A DNA stretch of 64,000 bases from Dryomyza anilis (Eukaryota > Arthropoda > Insecta > Diptera > Dryomyzidae), in contig OX638130.1 of assembly GCA_951804985.1 (NCBI GenBank), forward strand, positions 3,314,501-3,378,500, written 5' to 3'. The notes beneath the pieces were generated by a model. It was not told where the DNA came from. It ran no database searches and worked only from the letters and a program-made list of their open reading frames with translations. Every line of letters starts with the position of its first letter. Position 1 is the first letter of the stretch. Both the position numbers and the translations under genes were made by a program. Positions 45,253-57,710 of the stretch are shown here, piece by piece.

Positions 45253-45950
45253 ATATCGTCACTATTATGCCAAAGGGACGAATGTGCAATTTTTGACATT
45301 TGTGTTTTTTTTTACATTTTTGAATGTAGTTTATCCTCAAGTATACTGTGCTAAAATCGCGCGTCGTTTTGTTGGATATTTCTACCCACAAAAGTCAAAA
45401 CCAAAAGGGCGAATTTGAAAAATTGAAAATCTTGTCATGCCAAAAGGGCGAATCTTTCCTTTTTTGCCATAATTATTTATTGGTACGAGATAAAATAGTG
45501 ATGTAAAGGCATTTATTGTTTGTTATTAAAGCACCTATCGATTGGCCGCGGTAGCTCAGTGGTTAGTGCGTTGGACTGCGAGCCGAAAGGTCCCCGGTTC
45601 AAGCCTGGACTGGGGCTAACAACATTTTTCTATACCGCGCTACGTCTCGGCAGTAAATGGCAAACCTACGAGAGTAAAACATTGCCTATGAAAACGCTCT
45701 CACTCGCCGTTCGGAGTCGGCAATAAACTGTAGGTCCCACCACTTTGAGTACAAATATAACACGCACAGCTCAAAATGGTGAGAGAGCTCGGCCTAAGTT
45801 CTTATAAGACTGTAGTGCCACACTATTATTATTACCGATTGGCATCATTATTTAAAAATATTTTGCCAAAACTTAATTTGCCATTTGTTATTTGCAGGAA
45901 AAATGTTTGGCAAAATATTTTTAAATAATGATGCAGATAGATAGGTGCTT
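45253..45950 (+). mobile_element. Partial ATATCGTCACT-family TIR element interrupted by a SINE
   Basis: It starts ATATCGTCACTATTATGCCA and follows the element at 3490-4452 (CAAAAGGGCGAATTTGAAAA, GTCATGCCAAAAGGGCGAAT, AAGCACCTATCGAT) up to 45545. It resumes after the SINE with GGCATCATTA and AAAATATTTTGCCAAAACTT. The 3' TIR is missing. Confidence 0.75.
45546..45835 (+). mobile_element. tRNA-derived SINE, full-length
   Basis: The tRNA-like head reads CCGCGGTAGCTCAGTGGTTA (A box) and carries GGTTCAAGCC (B box at 45596-45605). A body of about 200 bp holds AATGGCAAACCTACGAGAGT, and the tail is TATTATTATTA. A 7-bp target duplication CGATTGG lies at 45539-45545 and 45836-45842. It is transcribed by RNA polymerase III by family analogy. 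The second copy is at 22158-22310. Confidence 0.85.
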
Positions 45951-46337
45951 CGTGATATCGAAACGATTTATGTACTATCCCAGTCTGCCATGTCTCGGAG
46001 GCCTTCGACACCTCGTATCTTCCTTGAACTAAATTCAATATCAAAGTTCGAACTAAATCGCTTCTAATTTTCAAAATTTCTCGTACATTCAAATTTAAGG
46101 ACAAGATACGTTATTAAACATTTATCACATCGATATTGCTATATTTTTAGAAACTGTAAAAGAGTGAATGGGTTGCACTCATAATTTTGAACCATTAATA
46201 ACAATTATTTTAACAGTACACGTATTTTTGTTGCTTTTCAAAAAAGTTTTTTCGTAATTATAAATAAAAATAGTACGATATATTGTTCTAGATTCGAAGA
46301 AATTATATTATAAACGACTGTTAACAAAACAAAAGAA
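45951..46337. other. Non-coding spacer
   Basis: Nothing was identified. Confidence 0.3.
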
Positions 46338-47145
46338 CATATCGTCGACGAAACTGCAAAACCGCATAACTACATGTGAAAATTACGTCCAATTTTGAGT
46401 TTTAATCGGGTTTTTCATGATATTGTTACGAAAATTCAGTCTACGGAAAACTGTTCTACGAGTTCGTATCGCTGGATTGTGTACAAAATAAAAACGCACT
46501 TATATTTGGTTTTAACTAGTATTATTTCAACTAGTATTAATTAACTTTATTAATTTAAATAACAACTTAAAGAATAATCACTTATATCAACTGCTGAATT
46601 ACTACAATTTATATTTACAATGTTCACTCACGAGACGCACTAGTTCACTATTAAATCACAACTGAAGTGAAGTACCTCAGATGCGGCTCCCTTATATACT
46701 GCATGCATCAGTTCGACACGTTTCGACAAGCTTCGACTTGTTTCGAGAACCTTCTACTCGTTTCGTGAATGACATATGCTATTGGAATCTCATTCGCACT
46801 CATGTATTTTAATGCGCTGATCTTCCATCTCTTTCTCGCACACTGCCTCAGTGCACTGAATGATCTTCCGTCTTTTTCTAACACATTGCTTAGTGCGCTG
46901 AATTGTCTTGCGTCTCATTTATTATTGTTGAATGCTTGCACAGTGGGGCAAATTACATCTTTTCGTAACAATATATTGATCGGATAAATTAGATAAATGC
47001 CTTATATGTTATGTCATACTTAATTTTGTATGAAGTAAGTCCAAAATTGAGACTCAAAATAGGTTTGTTTCTTCTGTAAAATTCATTTTGTAGGAGGTAT
47101 TCGAAAATGTAGATAGGCGGTTTTGCAGTATCGCCGACGATATGT
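46338..47145. mobile_element. TIR element (ATATCGTCG-CGA-ACTGCAAAACCGC family) hosting a solo LTR
   Basis: The left end reads ACATATCGTCGACGAAACTG then CAAAACCGCATAACTACAT. The right end, reverse complemented, reads ACATATCGTCGGCGATACTG then CAAAACCGCCTATCTACAT. Further inside, CCAATTTTGAGTTTTAAT pairs with the right side. Without the 547-bp LTR inside and its duplicated ATAT, the element would be about 257 bp, a MITE. Confidence 0.75.
46424..46970 (-). mobile_element. Solo LTR, intact copy
   Basis: TGTTACGAAAA...TTTTCGTAACA gives the TG...CA ends with an 11-bp inverted repeat. ATAT is duplicated at 46420-46423 and 46971-46974. On the minus strand TATATAAGGGAGCC (46688-46701) is followed about 25 bp on by CACTTCAGTTG (initiator), then AATAAAG (near 46547), the order expected for U3-R-U5. 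No internal retrotransposon sequence flanks it, so it arose by LTR-LTR recombination. The ATAT target points to a Ty3/gypsy-type parent (inference). Confidence 0.8.
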
Positions 47146-47274
47146 ACGTTGTTTTTTTGGATCAAATATCCATTAATTTAGCTTGTACTTAGTACTTATT
47201 TAGTGTTTTGATTTTGCGATGCCATATTTCAGCCGGTTTATCTGTCTATCAGATCTTGATACTACGATGATTTG

Positions 47275-48005
47275 CAAAAAATAATCTCTTTTTGATTTGC
47301 AGAAATTAAATTCGCCAATCAAATAATCTTGATTTGTAGAAGCTTTTGCTACGTGATTATTTTTTTTTTTTTTGATAAAGTGGTGATCTGATTTTTGATG
47401 TACAGTTTACAATAAAATTGAATGTTTGTCTGTGTATCAGTGATGCACGGACAAAGGGCAATCCGAATATTCTTCTTGAATTACAGAAACTAAATTTGTG
47501 GCCCCCAAATTAAATGGTCACTAATATAATTCTTGATTTGTAGACGTAGTTGCTTCGTGGATATCAAAAAGTTATTCACTATTAATGTAGTTGGGATTCT
47601 GATCTGATGCTATGGTGCTAAATTATCCAAAAAGGAATCCCGAATATTCTTCTTGAATTGCAGGTTATTACAACACTAACCGCTAAAATATTTCTTGCTT
47701 TCAAGAAAATGTTGTTTCCTGGATATCAAAAAAGGATAAATGTGAAATGAATAATGAAAAAATGTTCATGTATTTGAATCATATTTTCCAGAAAGCAAAG
47801 CCGAATGTACTTTTTGAGTTGCAGAAATGAAGTACGTGGCTATCAAAAAAATAACCGCAAATATAATTCTTGATTCGAAGAAGTTTTACCGTGGCTATTC
47901 AAAAATTAAAAACTGTTACTTCTGTAACTTCTTTAACAACTCCATGAAAATATGAAATATTCTTCTTGATTCGAAGAAGGTGTTTCGTTGCTATTTGAAA
48001 ATTAT
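47275..48005. repeat. Highly diverged tandem repeat, about 70-95-bp units
   Basis: About eight to ten units carry TATTCTTCTTGATTTG-AGAA followed by GTTTTGCTACGTGGATATC-AAAA or its decayed form. Length and sequence vary widely. Non-coding. Confidence 0.55.
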
Positions 48006-49124
48006 AAATGGTAAATATTAATTTATATAATGATCAAAATCTATCTATATATTTTCATTAAAGCATTTAATATTTTCAACAACACATTATTCTAATCCTT
48101 TCACATCAATCGATAATGTTGGCATGCTTAAATTTCTAATTGAAAATAAACTCCATGCCAGACAATTAATTCAGCAAAAGCCTCGAGAAATTTCAATACA
48201 TGCAAATGTCGCTCGAAGATAATTAAAATAATAATAACTCGCATTCACTCATGCCGCAGCATTGAATCAAACAAATAAATATTAGTCGAGAAATTTGCAG
48301 AATTTCCTTAAAATCAAAACATGCCAGAAATACAAATACAGAAACAGGAACAACAAGGATACAAGCACCAACAATGCATAAAACAATAAATGAAATAAAA
48401 TCAAACAATATACAGGATACTGTGGTGTGGTGTGGGGTGGGGCGGAATAAAAGGGTTTTATGCCGCGCGCTTATACAAATTCAAACATTTTCAAAAACAT
48501 CCTTTTTGGCAGGAGCAGCACAAACTATGCACGCACTCTAACACGCATTAATTCATTTATTCAATCGTACACATTTTGGCATCTTCTCAACAAATAATAA
48601 ATACAACACAAACAAAATAATAAATCTAAGCATATATTCGAAAATATATCTGTGGTTGGGCACATATCCTGGCTGGCTGGCTGATTTTAAACTCTTTGGA
48701 TGGCTGGCTGGCTGGCGGTATTGAAATAACAAGTGCGCTTCAATTAATGGCACCTTTTTGGCAAATCTCAAAACGTTGAAACTGGCGTTGAAGTCGATGA
48801 GTTGATGTTGATGCAGAAGGTCCTTCTTTTGTTTGCCCGGATATAAGCAATTCAGTTTATGGCTTCTACGTTTTCGTATAGAGCAAAACATGGAAAGTGT
48901 TGCTCTGGAGAAGGTGTTAATCTATCAACTGCAGATCTTTGATTTTCGTAATATTTGTGGTGGCAATGCAAAAACTATTTGTTCAAGTTGTTGTGAATAT
49001 GCTGAATGCAATACAGCTTTTAATTAAATAGAAACGTGTATTTTGGAACATATTTTTTATATGATTTTATATTTCATTTAATATTTTTCTACATATTTTT
49101 CCGAAATTGAATTTTCGATACAAT
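48006..49124. other. Unique non-coding DNA
   Basis: GC-richer part 48180-49000 with GGTGTGGTGTGGGGTGGGGC (48422-48441), a GGCTGGCTGGCTG run near 48670-48715, and AAGGATAC/AGGATACTG words. The antisense frame at 48553-48891 shows no domain. Confidence 0.35.
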
Positions 49125-49259
49125 CAGCCAAACCAAAAACGAAATAAAGTCGACTCAAAAGATAGTATCAGCTTTTCCGACAATTTTCTCTGATATTTAT
49201 TTGACAAAAAGCTGATGCTTTCTTTAAAGTCGACATTATTTCGTTTATTGGTTAAGCTG
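49125..49259. repeat. Imperfect palindrome / small MITE
   Basis: The left arm 49125-49176 (CAGCCAAACCAAAAACGAAA, AAGTCGACT, ATCAGCTTTT) pairs with 49207-49259 at roughly 80 percent, with a 30-nt loop. It would form a stable hairpin. Confidence 0.75.
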
Positions 49260-50041
49260 ATAATGAGTAATGTACAAATGTTATTTTGATTTTAAACCTC
49301 ATTTTTGTATTAAAATTCTTCAAAAATCTCTTTTGGAATTTGTTGTATAACTTTTAATCAACTCTCTGAGAACAGTCCAAATATAATTGTTGTGTATATT
49401 TGAAATTACTTTCGTTTATCTTATCTTCAAGAATTATATTGTGCCAATAAAATTCATTTTTTTTTTTCATAAGAGTATACTTGAATTGATTTATTTATTT
49501 ATTTTATATTTATTTAACTCATAATTTTACAACTTTTTCGTTTTTATGGATATTGTATATTTTCTTTTCATTAATTTTCTCATATAAAAATATGTATTTT
49601 AAAATTATCTTATAATAAACTTTATTTTCAATCCATCATTATTTTATTAAATATATTATTTGTTGATATCAACAAATAATACCTTCATATCTTCATTATT
49701 TTCTCCAAAAGCCATAACTATCGTTGCCACTGTACTTCGAAAGTTCTCTTCGCGTTCACTCTTTTATCATTGGGTTTTCTCTCAATTTCGACATTTCCCC
49801 AACACGAGTTGAGTGAGTTTTCATTTTCAACTTACCACTTTCACCACATGCGACTGAGTAACTGGAGTCGTTGGAAAGTTTAGCTACTCCTTCAAAAAAT
49901 GGAATTTCGAAAATTTGTTGAGTTTCGTTTTAAGGGCTGGTGAGTGAATGTTGTTGAGCTTTTCTATGAGGAGAATATGAGTTAATATGGTAAATAACAG
50001 TATTATAATAAAAATTTTAAAAAAATAAAATAAAAATTTTT
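49260..50041. other. AT-rich non-coding stretch
   Basis: A short palindrome ATTATTTGTTGATATCAACAAATAAT lies at about 49656-49682 (split by its centre GATATC). Nothing else was identified. Confidence 0.35.
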
Positions 50042-52270
50042 AAAATATTCGAGATTGGAATCAAAATAGAAAATTAATTTCTAAATTTAAAAACATTGAA
50101 CAAAAAATCAATTTTCAACTAAATATTAAAATTTTCACAGAAATTACAATTTTGCACTTTAAATTAAAATTTTTTACTAAAAATTAAAATTTTCACTAAA
50201 AATTAAATTTTTCACTAAAAATTAAATTTTTCAATATAAATAAAATTGTTCACTAAAAATTAAATTTCGCACTAAAAATATTCAATTTTAAAATTCAATT
50301 TAAAAAAAAATGCAATTTTTACAAAAATTTCCAATTTTCACTAAATTCAATTTTTCACTATATATTAAAATTTTTACTAAGAAATTCAACTAAAAAGTAA
50401 TCTTGTCACAAACATCAAAAATGTTCACTAAAAATTCAATTTTTCACTAAAAATTCAATTTTTCACTAAAAATTCAATTTTTCACTTAAAATACAATTTT
50501 TCATTAAAAATTCAATTTTTCACTAAAAATTCAATTTTTCACTAAAAATTCAATTTTTCACTAAAAATTCAATTTTTCACTAAAAATTCAATTTTTCACT
50601 AAAAATTCAATTTTTCACTAAAAATTCAATTTTTCACTAAAAATTCAATTTTTCACTAAAAATTCAAATTTTCACTAAAAATTCAAATTTTCACTAAAAA
50701 TTCAATTTTTCACTAAAAATTCAATTTTTCACTAAAAATTCAATTTTTCACTAAAAATTCAATTTTTCACTTAAAATTCAATTTTTCACTAAAAATTCAA
50801 TTTTTCACTAAAAATTCAATTTTTCACTAAAAATTCAATTTTTCACTAAAAATTCAATTTTTCACTAAAAATTCAATTTTTCACTAAAAATTCAATTTTT
50901 CACTAAAAATTCAATTTTTCACTAAAAATTCAATTTTTCACTAAAAATTCAATTTTTCACTAAAAATTCAATTTTTCACTAAAAATTCAATTTTTCACTA
51001 AAAATTCAATTTTTCACTAAAAATTCAAATTTTCACTAAAAATTCAAATTTTCACTAAAAATTCAAATTTTCACTAAAAATTCAATTTTTCACTAAAAAT
51101 TCAAATTTTCACTAAAAATTCAATTTTTCACTAAAAATTCAATTTTTCACTAAAAATTCAATTTTTCACTAAAAATTCAATTTTTCACTAAAAATTCAAT
51201 TTTTCACTAAAAATTCATTTTTTCACTAAAAATTCAATTTTTCACTAAAAATTCAATTTTTCACTAAAAATTCAATTTTTCACTAAAAATTCAATTTTTC
51301 ACTAAAAATTCAATTTTTCACTAAAAATTCAATTTTTCACTAAAAATTCAATTTTTCACTAAAAATTCAATTTTTCACTAAAAATTCAATTTTTCACTAA
51401 AAATTCAATTTTTCACTAAAAATTCAATTTTTCACTAAAAATTCAATTTTTCACTAAAAATTCAATTTTTCACTAAAAATTCAATTTTTCACTAAAAATT
51501 CAATTTTTCACTAAAAATTCAATTTTTCACTAAAAATTCAATTTTTCACTAAAAATTCAATTTTTCACTAAAAATTCAATTTTTCACTAAAAATTCAATT
51601 TTTCACTAAAAATTCAATTTTTCACTAAAAATTCAATTTTTCACTAAAAATTCAATTTTTCACTAAAAATTCAATTTTTCACTAAAAATTCAATTTTTCA
51701 CTAAAAATTCAATTTTTCACTAAAAATTCAATTTTTCACTAAAAATTCAATTTTTCACTAAAAATTCAATTTTTCACTAAAAATTCAATTTTTCACTAAA
51801 TTCTATTTTCACATAAATTCAATCAAAATTCAATCTTTTACTAAAATTTCAATTTTTCACTAAAAATTCAATTTTTTTACTAAAAATTAAGTTTTTCACT
51901 AAAATTCAGTTTTTCACTAAAAATTAATTTTTTCAGTAAAAATTAATTTTTTCACTAAAAATTATTTTTTTGTCTAAAAATTCAATTTTACTAAAAATTC
52001 TTATGTTCATTTTTTCACTAACAATTTCAATTTTCACTAACATTTAATTTTTCTCTAAAATTGTTACTAAAAAAAAAAATTTTTTACAACAACAAAAATC
52101 AATTTTTACAAAAATATCAATTTTTTACGAAAACTTCAATTTTTCACTAAAAATTAACATTTTCAGTAAAAATTCTATTTTTACTCAAAATTAAAATTAA
52201 TACTCAAAATTAAAATTTTCAATAAAAATTAAATTTTTCTCTAAAAATTAAATTTTTTACTAAATTTCGA
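50042..52270 (+). repeat. 19-bp satellite array, left arm
   Basis: The unit is CAATTTTTCACTAAAAATT (19 bp). Between about 50420 and 51797 some 72 units run in near-perfect register, with rare single changes (AAATTTTCAC variants clustered at 50660-50690 and 51030-51110). Both edges (50042-50420 and 51800-52270) decay into degenerate units, the usual pattern for unequal exchange keeping the centre homogeneous. Confidence 0.95.
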
Positions 52271-53770
52271 GTAGTTTCAAAAGTTTCTAGAACTTGGCAC
52301 AGACCATTTCATGTTTAAAATTTCATGTTATTTTTAACTCTTTCTTAAATTTTTAATTTCACAAATATCTCTTTAAATAATTTTGTGAGTTTTATATTTT
52401 TTTATTTTTTCGCATACATTTTTATTATTCATGTTTTTTTTGTTTACAACACACACTTTCCATAACTGCCATTTTTCTGCACATACGACCAACGACCTTG
52501 ACTCTGTATCAGAAAATAAAAAATGTTTTGCATAATTTCAGGCTACGCAACTCGCCCCAACTCAGATTAAAAAGTAGCAGGAGAGATTCTCGCGCCTGGA
52601 CTAAATTATGTTGCCCGTCAACATTAGCAACGCAATTAAAACTTAATCACTCGACGTCCACTTTAACAATCTACATGTATCTACTACTCGTCCATCCAAT
52701 ATATGAACTTTTCCGTACTACCTTTTCTCATACTTAATACTTTATCGTTGACTGCTTTTATCCGACTACTCTCCGACTGGCGTCCAGGCATAAAGTGCGA
52801 ATTTTGGGTAGCACATAGCGTATTGCGTTTTGTCAGCATTTGTCAGGACGGCGCAGACAATGTCCTTGTGCTCAGCGTCATTGTACTCATCGTCGTCGTC
52901 ATCCTCAACCTCATCAGCAGCAACATCATCAACAGCAGTAGCAACAACAACAACAGTAGCAACAGCCTCATTCGCAGCAGCAGCAACATTTGCCTCAATG
53001 TACGCGGCCGCGGCCGCATTTTGTGCCGCGTCAAAAGTCGCGAAAAACAGACTGCCGCGCGCTAGGCAAACAAATCAGCAACAACAACAAAAACCAACAA
53101 CATGCGTTCAACTTCAGATTTTCGTCCACATCGTCATCATCATCGTCCTCGTCATCAACAACATCAGTAGCAACGTAGTCAGTGCTGTTGCTGCTGCCAT
53201 CAGCAGCAACAACATGTGGCAGGCCGAGTATTCGTCTCTCTGTGTCTGTGCGGCATGGAGTTGTTGTTGTCACTATTGTTTTTGTTGTTGCAGTTGTCCG
53301 AACGACCACCTGTCATGTTCAGCAACGGATAATCATTGTGTTGGTTGTGTCGCGGCAACATCACCGCCTTTTGTTGGGTGCCGGCTCCACTCGGTTTCCC
53401 TGTTTGAGTGGGTCACACTCAGTGGGTGGGGCGTCGTCGCCTGCCGTCTGACCTTCGCCAGAATACGCCAGACCCCTCTTCCTCTAAGTGCCAAAATATG
53501 CACATGATGATGTTACGCAGTCTCTTCCTGTTCTGCCTATGTGTATCTCGTATTTATGAAGAGTTGGTTGGTTCCCCAAAATTGTGGGTTTGTGTTGTTG
53601 GCAGCATATTTGGTGTGTGTGGACGCATGTTGTCGACAACACGCGAAAAGTTGATATCAATTGCAGGACATTAGCGGCTTTCGCGGTCGATTATTTTGGG
53701 TGCGCATATTTTTGGTGTAAAACTCATTTACGAAAATAATGACATAAGTGTTTGGGAAAAATCAAGAAGT
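52271..53770. other. Unique core between inverted satellite arrays
   Basis: GC-richer unique DNA with CAG/CAA/GTC triplet runs (52905-53000, 53075-53215) and a GCGGCCGCGGCCGC block at 53004-53017. All six frames look open in part because of triplet runs. The longest (52830-53507) is poly-Ser/Ala/Thr and has an interleaved Gln frame with stops. No domain is seen. It may be a regulatory or 5' UTR region. I do not call a protein. Confidence 0.4.
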
Positions 53771-53774
53771 TAAA

Positions 53775-55395
53775 AATGGAAATAATTGAAAATTTTAGTG
53801 AAAAATTGAATATTAAGTGGAAAATTGAATTTCAGTGAAAAATTTAATTTTTAGTGAAAAATTGAATTTTTAGTGAAAAATTGAATTTTTAGTGAAAAAT
53901 TGAATTTTTAGTGAAAAATTGAATTTTTAGTGAAAAATTGAATTTTTAGTGAAAAATTGAATTTTTAGTGAAAAATTGAATTTTTAGTGAAAATTGAATT
54001 TTTAGTGAAAAATTGAATTTTTAGTGAAAAATTGAATTTTTAGTGAAAAATTGAATTTTTAGTGAAAATTGAATTTTTAGTGAAAAATTAAATTTTTAGT
54101 GAAAATTGCATTTTTAGTGAAAAATTTAATTTGAAGTAAAAAATTGAATTTTTAGTGAAAAATTGATTTTTTAGTCAAAAATTTAATTTATAGTGAAAAT
54201 TTTAAATTTTAGTAAAAAATGGAATTTTTAATGAAAAATTGAATTTTCAGTGAAAAATTGATTTTATTTTACTTTTTATTGAAAAATTGAATTTTAGTGA
54301 TAAAATAAAATTTTTAGTGAAAAATTGAATTTTTAGTGTAAAATGAATTTTAAGTGAAAAATTGTTTTTTTTGTGAAAAATTGAATTTTGAATGAAAAAT
54401 TGAATTTTTAGTGAAAAATTGAATTTTTAGTGAAAAATTGAATTTTTAGTGAAAACTTGAATTTTTAGTGAAAATTGAATTTTTAGTGAAAAGTTGAATT
54501 TTTAGTAAAAGATTGAATTTATAGTGAAAAATTGAATTCATAGTGAAAAAATTAATTTTTAGTGAAAAATTGAATTTTTAGTGAAAAATTGAATTTTTAG
54601 TGAAAAATTGAATTTTTAGTGAAAAATTGAATTTTTAGTGAAAAATTTAATTTTTAGTGAAAAATTGAATTTATAGTGAAAAATTGAATTTTTTTTGAAA
54701 AATTAAATTTTTAGTGAAAATTGAATTTTTAGTGAAAAATTTACTTTTTAGTGAAAATTTTATTTTTTAGTGAAAAATTTTCTTTTTAGTGAAAATTGGA
54801 ATTTTTAGTGAAATATTTACTTTTTAGTGAAAAATTGAATTTTTAGTGAAAAATTAAATTTTTTGTGAAAAATTAATTTTTTTTGTGAAAAATTTAATTT
54901 TTAGTGAAAAATTGAACTTTTAGTGAAAGTTTTATATATAGTAAAAAATTTATTTTTAGTGACAATTTGAATTTTTAGTGAAAAATTGAATTTTTAGTGA
55001 AAAATTGAATTTTTAGTGAAAAATTGAATTTTTAGTGAAAAATTGAATTTTTAGTGAAAATTTGAATTTTTAGTGAAAATTTGAATTTTTAGTGAAAAAT
55101 TTACTTTTTATTGAAAAATTGAGATTTAGTGATAAATGAAATTTTAAGTGAAAAATTGAATTTTTAGTGTAAATTGAATTTTTAGTGAAAAATTTAATTT
55201 TTAGTGAAAAATTGAATTTTTAGTGAAAAATTGAATTTTTAGTGACAAATTGAATTTTAGTGAAAAATTGAATGTTTCGTCAAAAAAAAATTATTTTTAG
55301 TGACAATTTTAATTGTTAGTTTAATTTTAAGTGAAATATTCATTGTCATTGAAAATATAAATTTTTAGTGAATATTTATATTTATTTTAAAAAAA
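53775..55395 (-). repeat. 19-bp satellite array, right arm in inverted orientation
   Basis: The unit AATTTTTAGTGAAAAATTG is the exact reverse complement of the left-arm unit. Copies are less uniform, with the best stretches at 53835-54070, 54395-54680 and 54960-55090. 18-bp variants with one A fewer are frequent. Confidence 0.95.
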
Positions 55396-57710
55396 TTGAA
55401 TTGATTACATAAAATGTTTTTAAAATATAAAATATTAAATTTCAAATTGTCAATACAACTTATCAAACATATTCAAATTAAATTCTCTGAACGTGCTTCT
55501 CTTTTGCATGTCAGATCTCTAAGGCATACTTATAACTACCACCATTGGGGTATACAACTACTTTCCATACTATCAAAATTTCATGCTGCATTGTTTAAAA
55601 TTTTCATTAAATTTTTGATCAAACTATGCAGCCGTTTTATGCCTTCTTCGTGTTGCTTTTGAATTTTTAATTATTTCGCTACTACCCCGTAATACATTTG
55701 TTCCGATGTCTGCACTGAGGTCAACTCAATTTAGCCTTTGTCCGAGCACTAACTACTACGAGTACTAGTAGTGCACAACCCCTTTTTGCAGCCACAGTGG
55801 AGACTCAGAGACCAACGACCACGGTACCTCATTAAATAATATCATTTTGCAGTCATCGTCGTAGCTGCTGCTACTACTACTTTTGGCCTCTTATCAAAAA
55901 TGCTGCCCATAAATGACCAACACCACCCAACGACATGCTTTCATCAGCACTATCATTGAACTGCTAACCATCTACCCATCAACTCATTTACAAATTCAAC
56001 CTATAACCCTATCCTCTTTCCCTACTACCACAACTTCTTGAAATATTTAGTGCCATGACGATTTTTGTGCACGTTTCATTCGTATATTGAATATATTTAA
56101 TTAAGGGTTCTATTCTCAAATGGGAAATGTTGCCACGTTTTGTGTCACCAACTACCCAGCCTCCCTTTAATTTTAAGTTTTTGAACAGTACCACTTGCAG
56201 GTCCACTTTGTGCTCAACACTCGTTGACCGCTGGGCGCCAATGACTTCATTTTCAGAATTTTTACCAAGCACAATAATCATGTAGTAGTTACGTGAGTGA
56301 GTGTGTTATATATGGAGGGAAACACTCGAAATCGTTTGGGACGGCGAACTGTACAATTTTTGGGTTCCGCTTTAGAGCAATTTTTGTTGCCATTTTGTCG
56401 TTGGCTCGTCGCAAAGTTTTCCGGCGTTTCCGCTTCTGATGGTTCAATGCTGTTGGAATGTTGAAGGTTTGGATACTCAAGAGAGCAAGTCTCACCAGTC
56501 CAGTCAGTTTTGTATTTGTCAAAAAATAGCAATTGAAACATTGCAAATAATTTTCGAAATGTCACATTTGAATGGTTTTTCTTTGGGTTGTTGTAGTTAT
56601 TAGAGCTGCACTGTTGAAATAATTTTATATATCATAATTTTGAGAAAGCAACCAAAATAACTAAAAGGATTCAGACGAATGTTGTAGGGTAAGCTCGGTA
56701 AGAATGTCAAAAAGAAACTAAATCTTTAGTTTGGATGAGGCTCAGATGTTTTGAAAGTCACTTTTGATCGAAATGCAAATATCTGATAACTCGAATTGAA
56801 TTCGATTCACCAAATTGATTGAAATTCGTTTCCTTGAACGAATCGAATTCTGGAACAGCAAAAATCGATCAGAAGTTGAAATATGTCGGATTGCTTGAAT
56901 TCCCATATTGTATATTTGTTTTTATAAAATTATAAGCAATAATCCCACTTTGGTACAACCATCACCAATTCACCCTTTTACTTTGAATTATTAATAACCG
57001 AAGCAATAAAGTTAAATTCATAAAATGGTCAACTGGAACCAGTGCAATGGTCAAAACCATCTACTGGCAACCGCAAAAGAACAAGTTTTTCATTTCATTT
57101 TCGAAAATAATTGTGCTGCCGTACATTTTATGAATGTCAATTTTTAATAGTACAGCATAGTAGAGTGTAGTAGTTTTTTTTTACCATAAAAGGACTTTTT
57201 CATTTTCCAAACACAAACTGGGTGCTTAAGTAATGTACAAATATTGGAGCCAAAATTAAAAACCCAAAAATAAAAAGCAACTTCATTAAATTTATTGCTC
57301 TGGCGGGAATTCTTTGTACTGCGGTGTTATGAAGCCTAAAATTTTGATGCCACATGGCATGGTTAAGATGTTCGGTTCTTTTTCACTTTGGTACTTTATA
57401 CTGTATAAACGGGTACATTATGGTTAAAGCTTATCATAATGCACACCTTTACAGGGTGGAGTGTTATACATATTATATATGAAAGGGTATGAGATTCAAA
57501 CTCGGGGATGATGGGGTAGTATTTGCTACATTAATGATGGGTGGGTTTGCTGATGTTTTGGGTGTTGTATAATTCTACTCATATGTAGATAGATATTTGC
57601 ATAAAAATAAAACAGACAACAGTGTGTGATAGGCGGATATTGCATGTATGTAAGAATAATGGTAAAGCACTGTGAACCCAGTGGAAAAACTTAAGATATC
57701 GAGAGAATAT
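55396..57710. other. Unique non-coding DNA
   Basis: Mixed-composition unique sequence. The frames at 56009-56565 on the minus strand overlap each other and lack domain features. Nothing else was identified. Confidence 0.35.

Noticed and set aside
45546..45620. Possible functional tRNA gene
   Set aside because: A and B boxes are present but the acceptor stem does not pair and a SINE body with target duplications follows.
48553..48891. 112-codon minus-strand frame
   Set aside because: Mixed composition without domain; lies over GGCTGGCTGG simple repeats.
52830..53507. 225-codon frame rich in Ser, Ala and Thr
   Set aside because: Product of CAG/GTC triplet runs; frames on both strands are equally open and no domain is visible.
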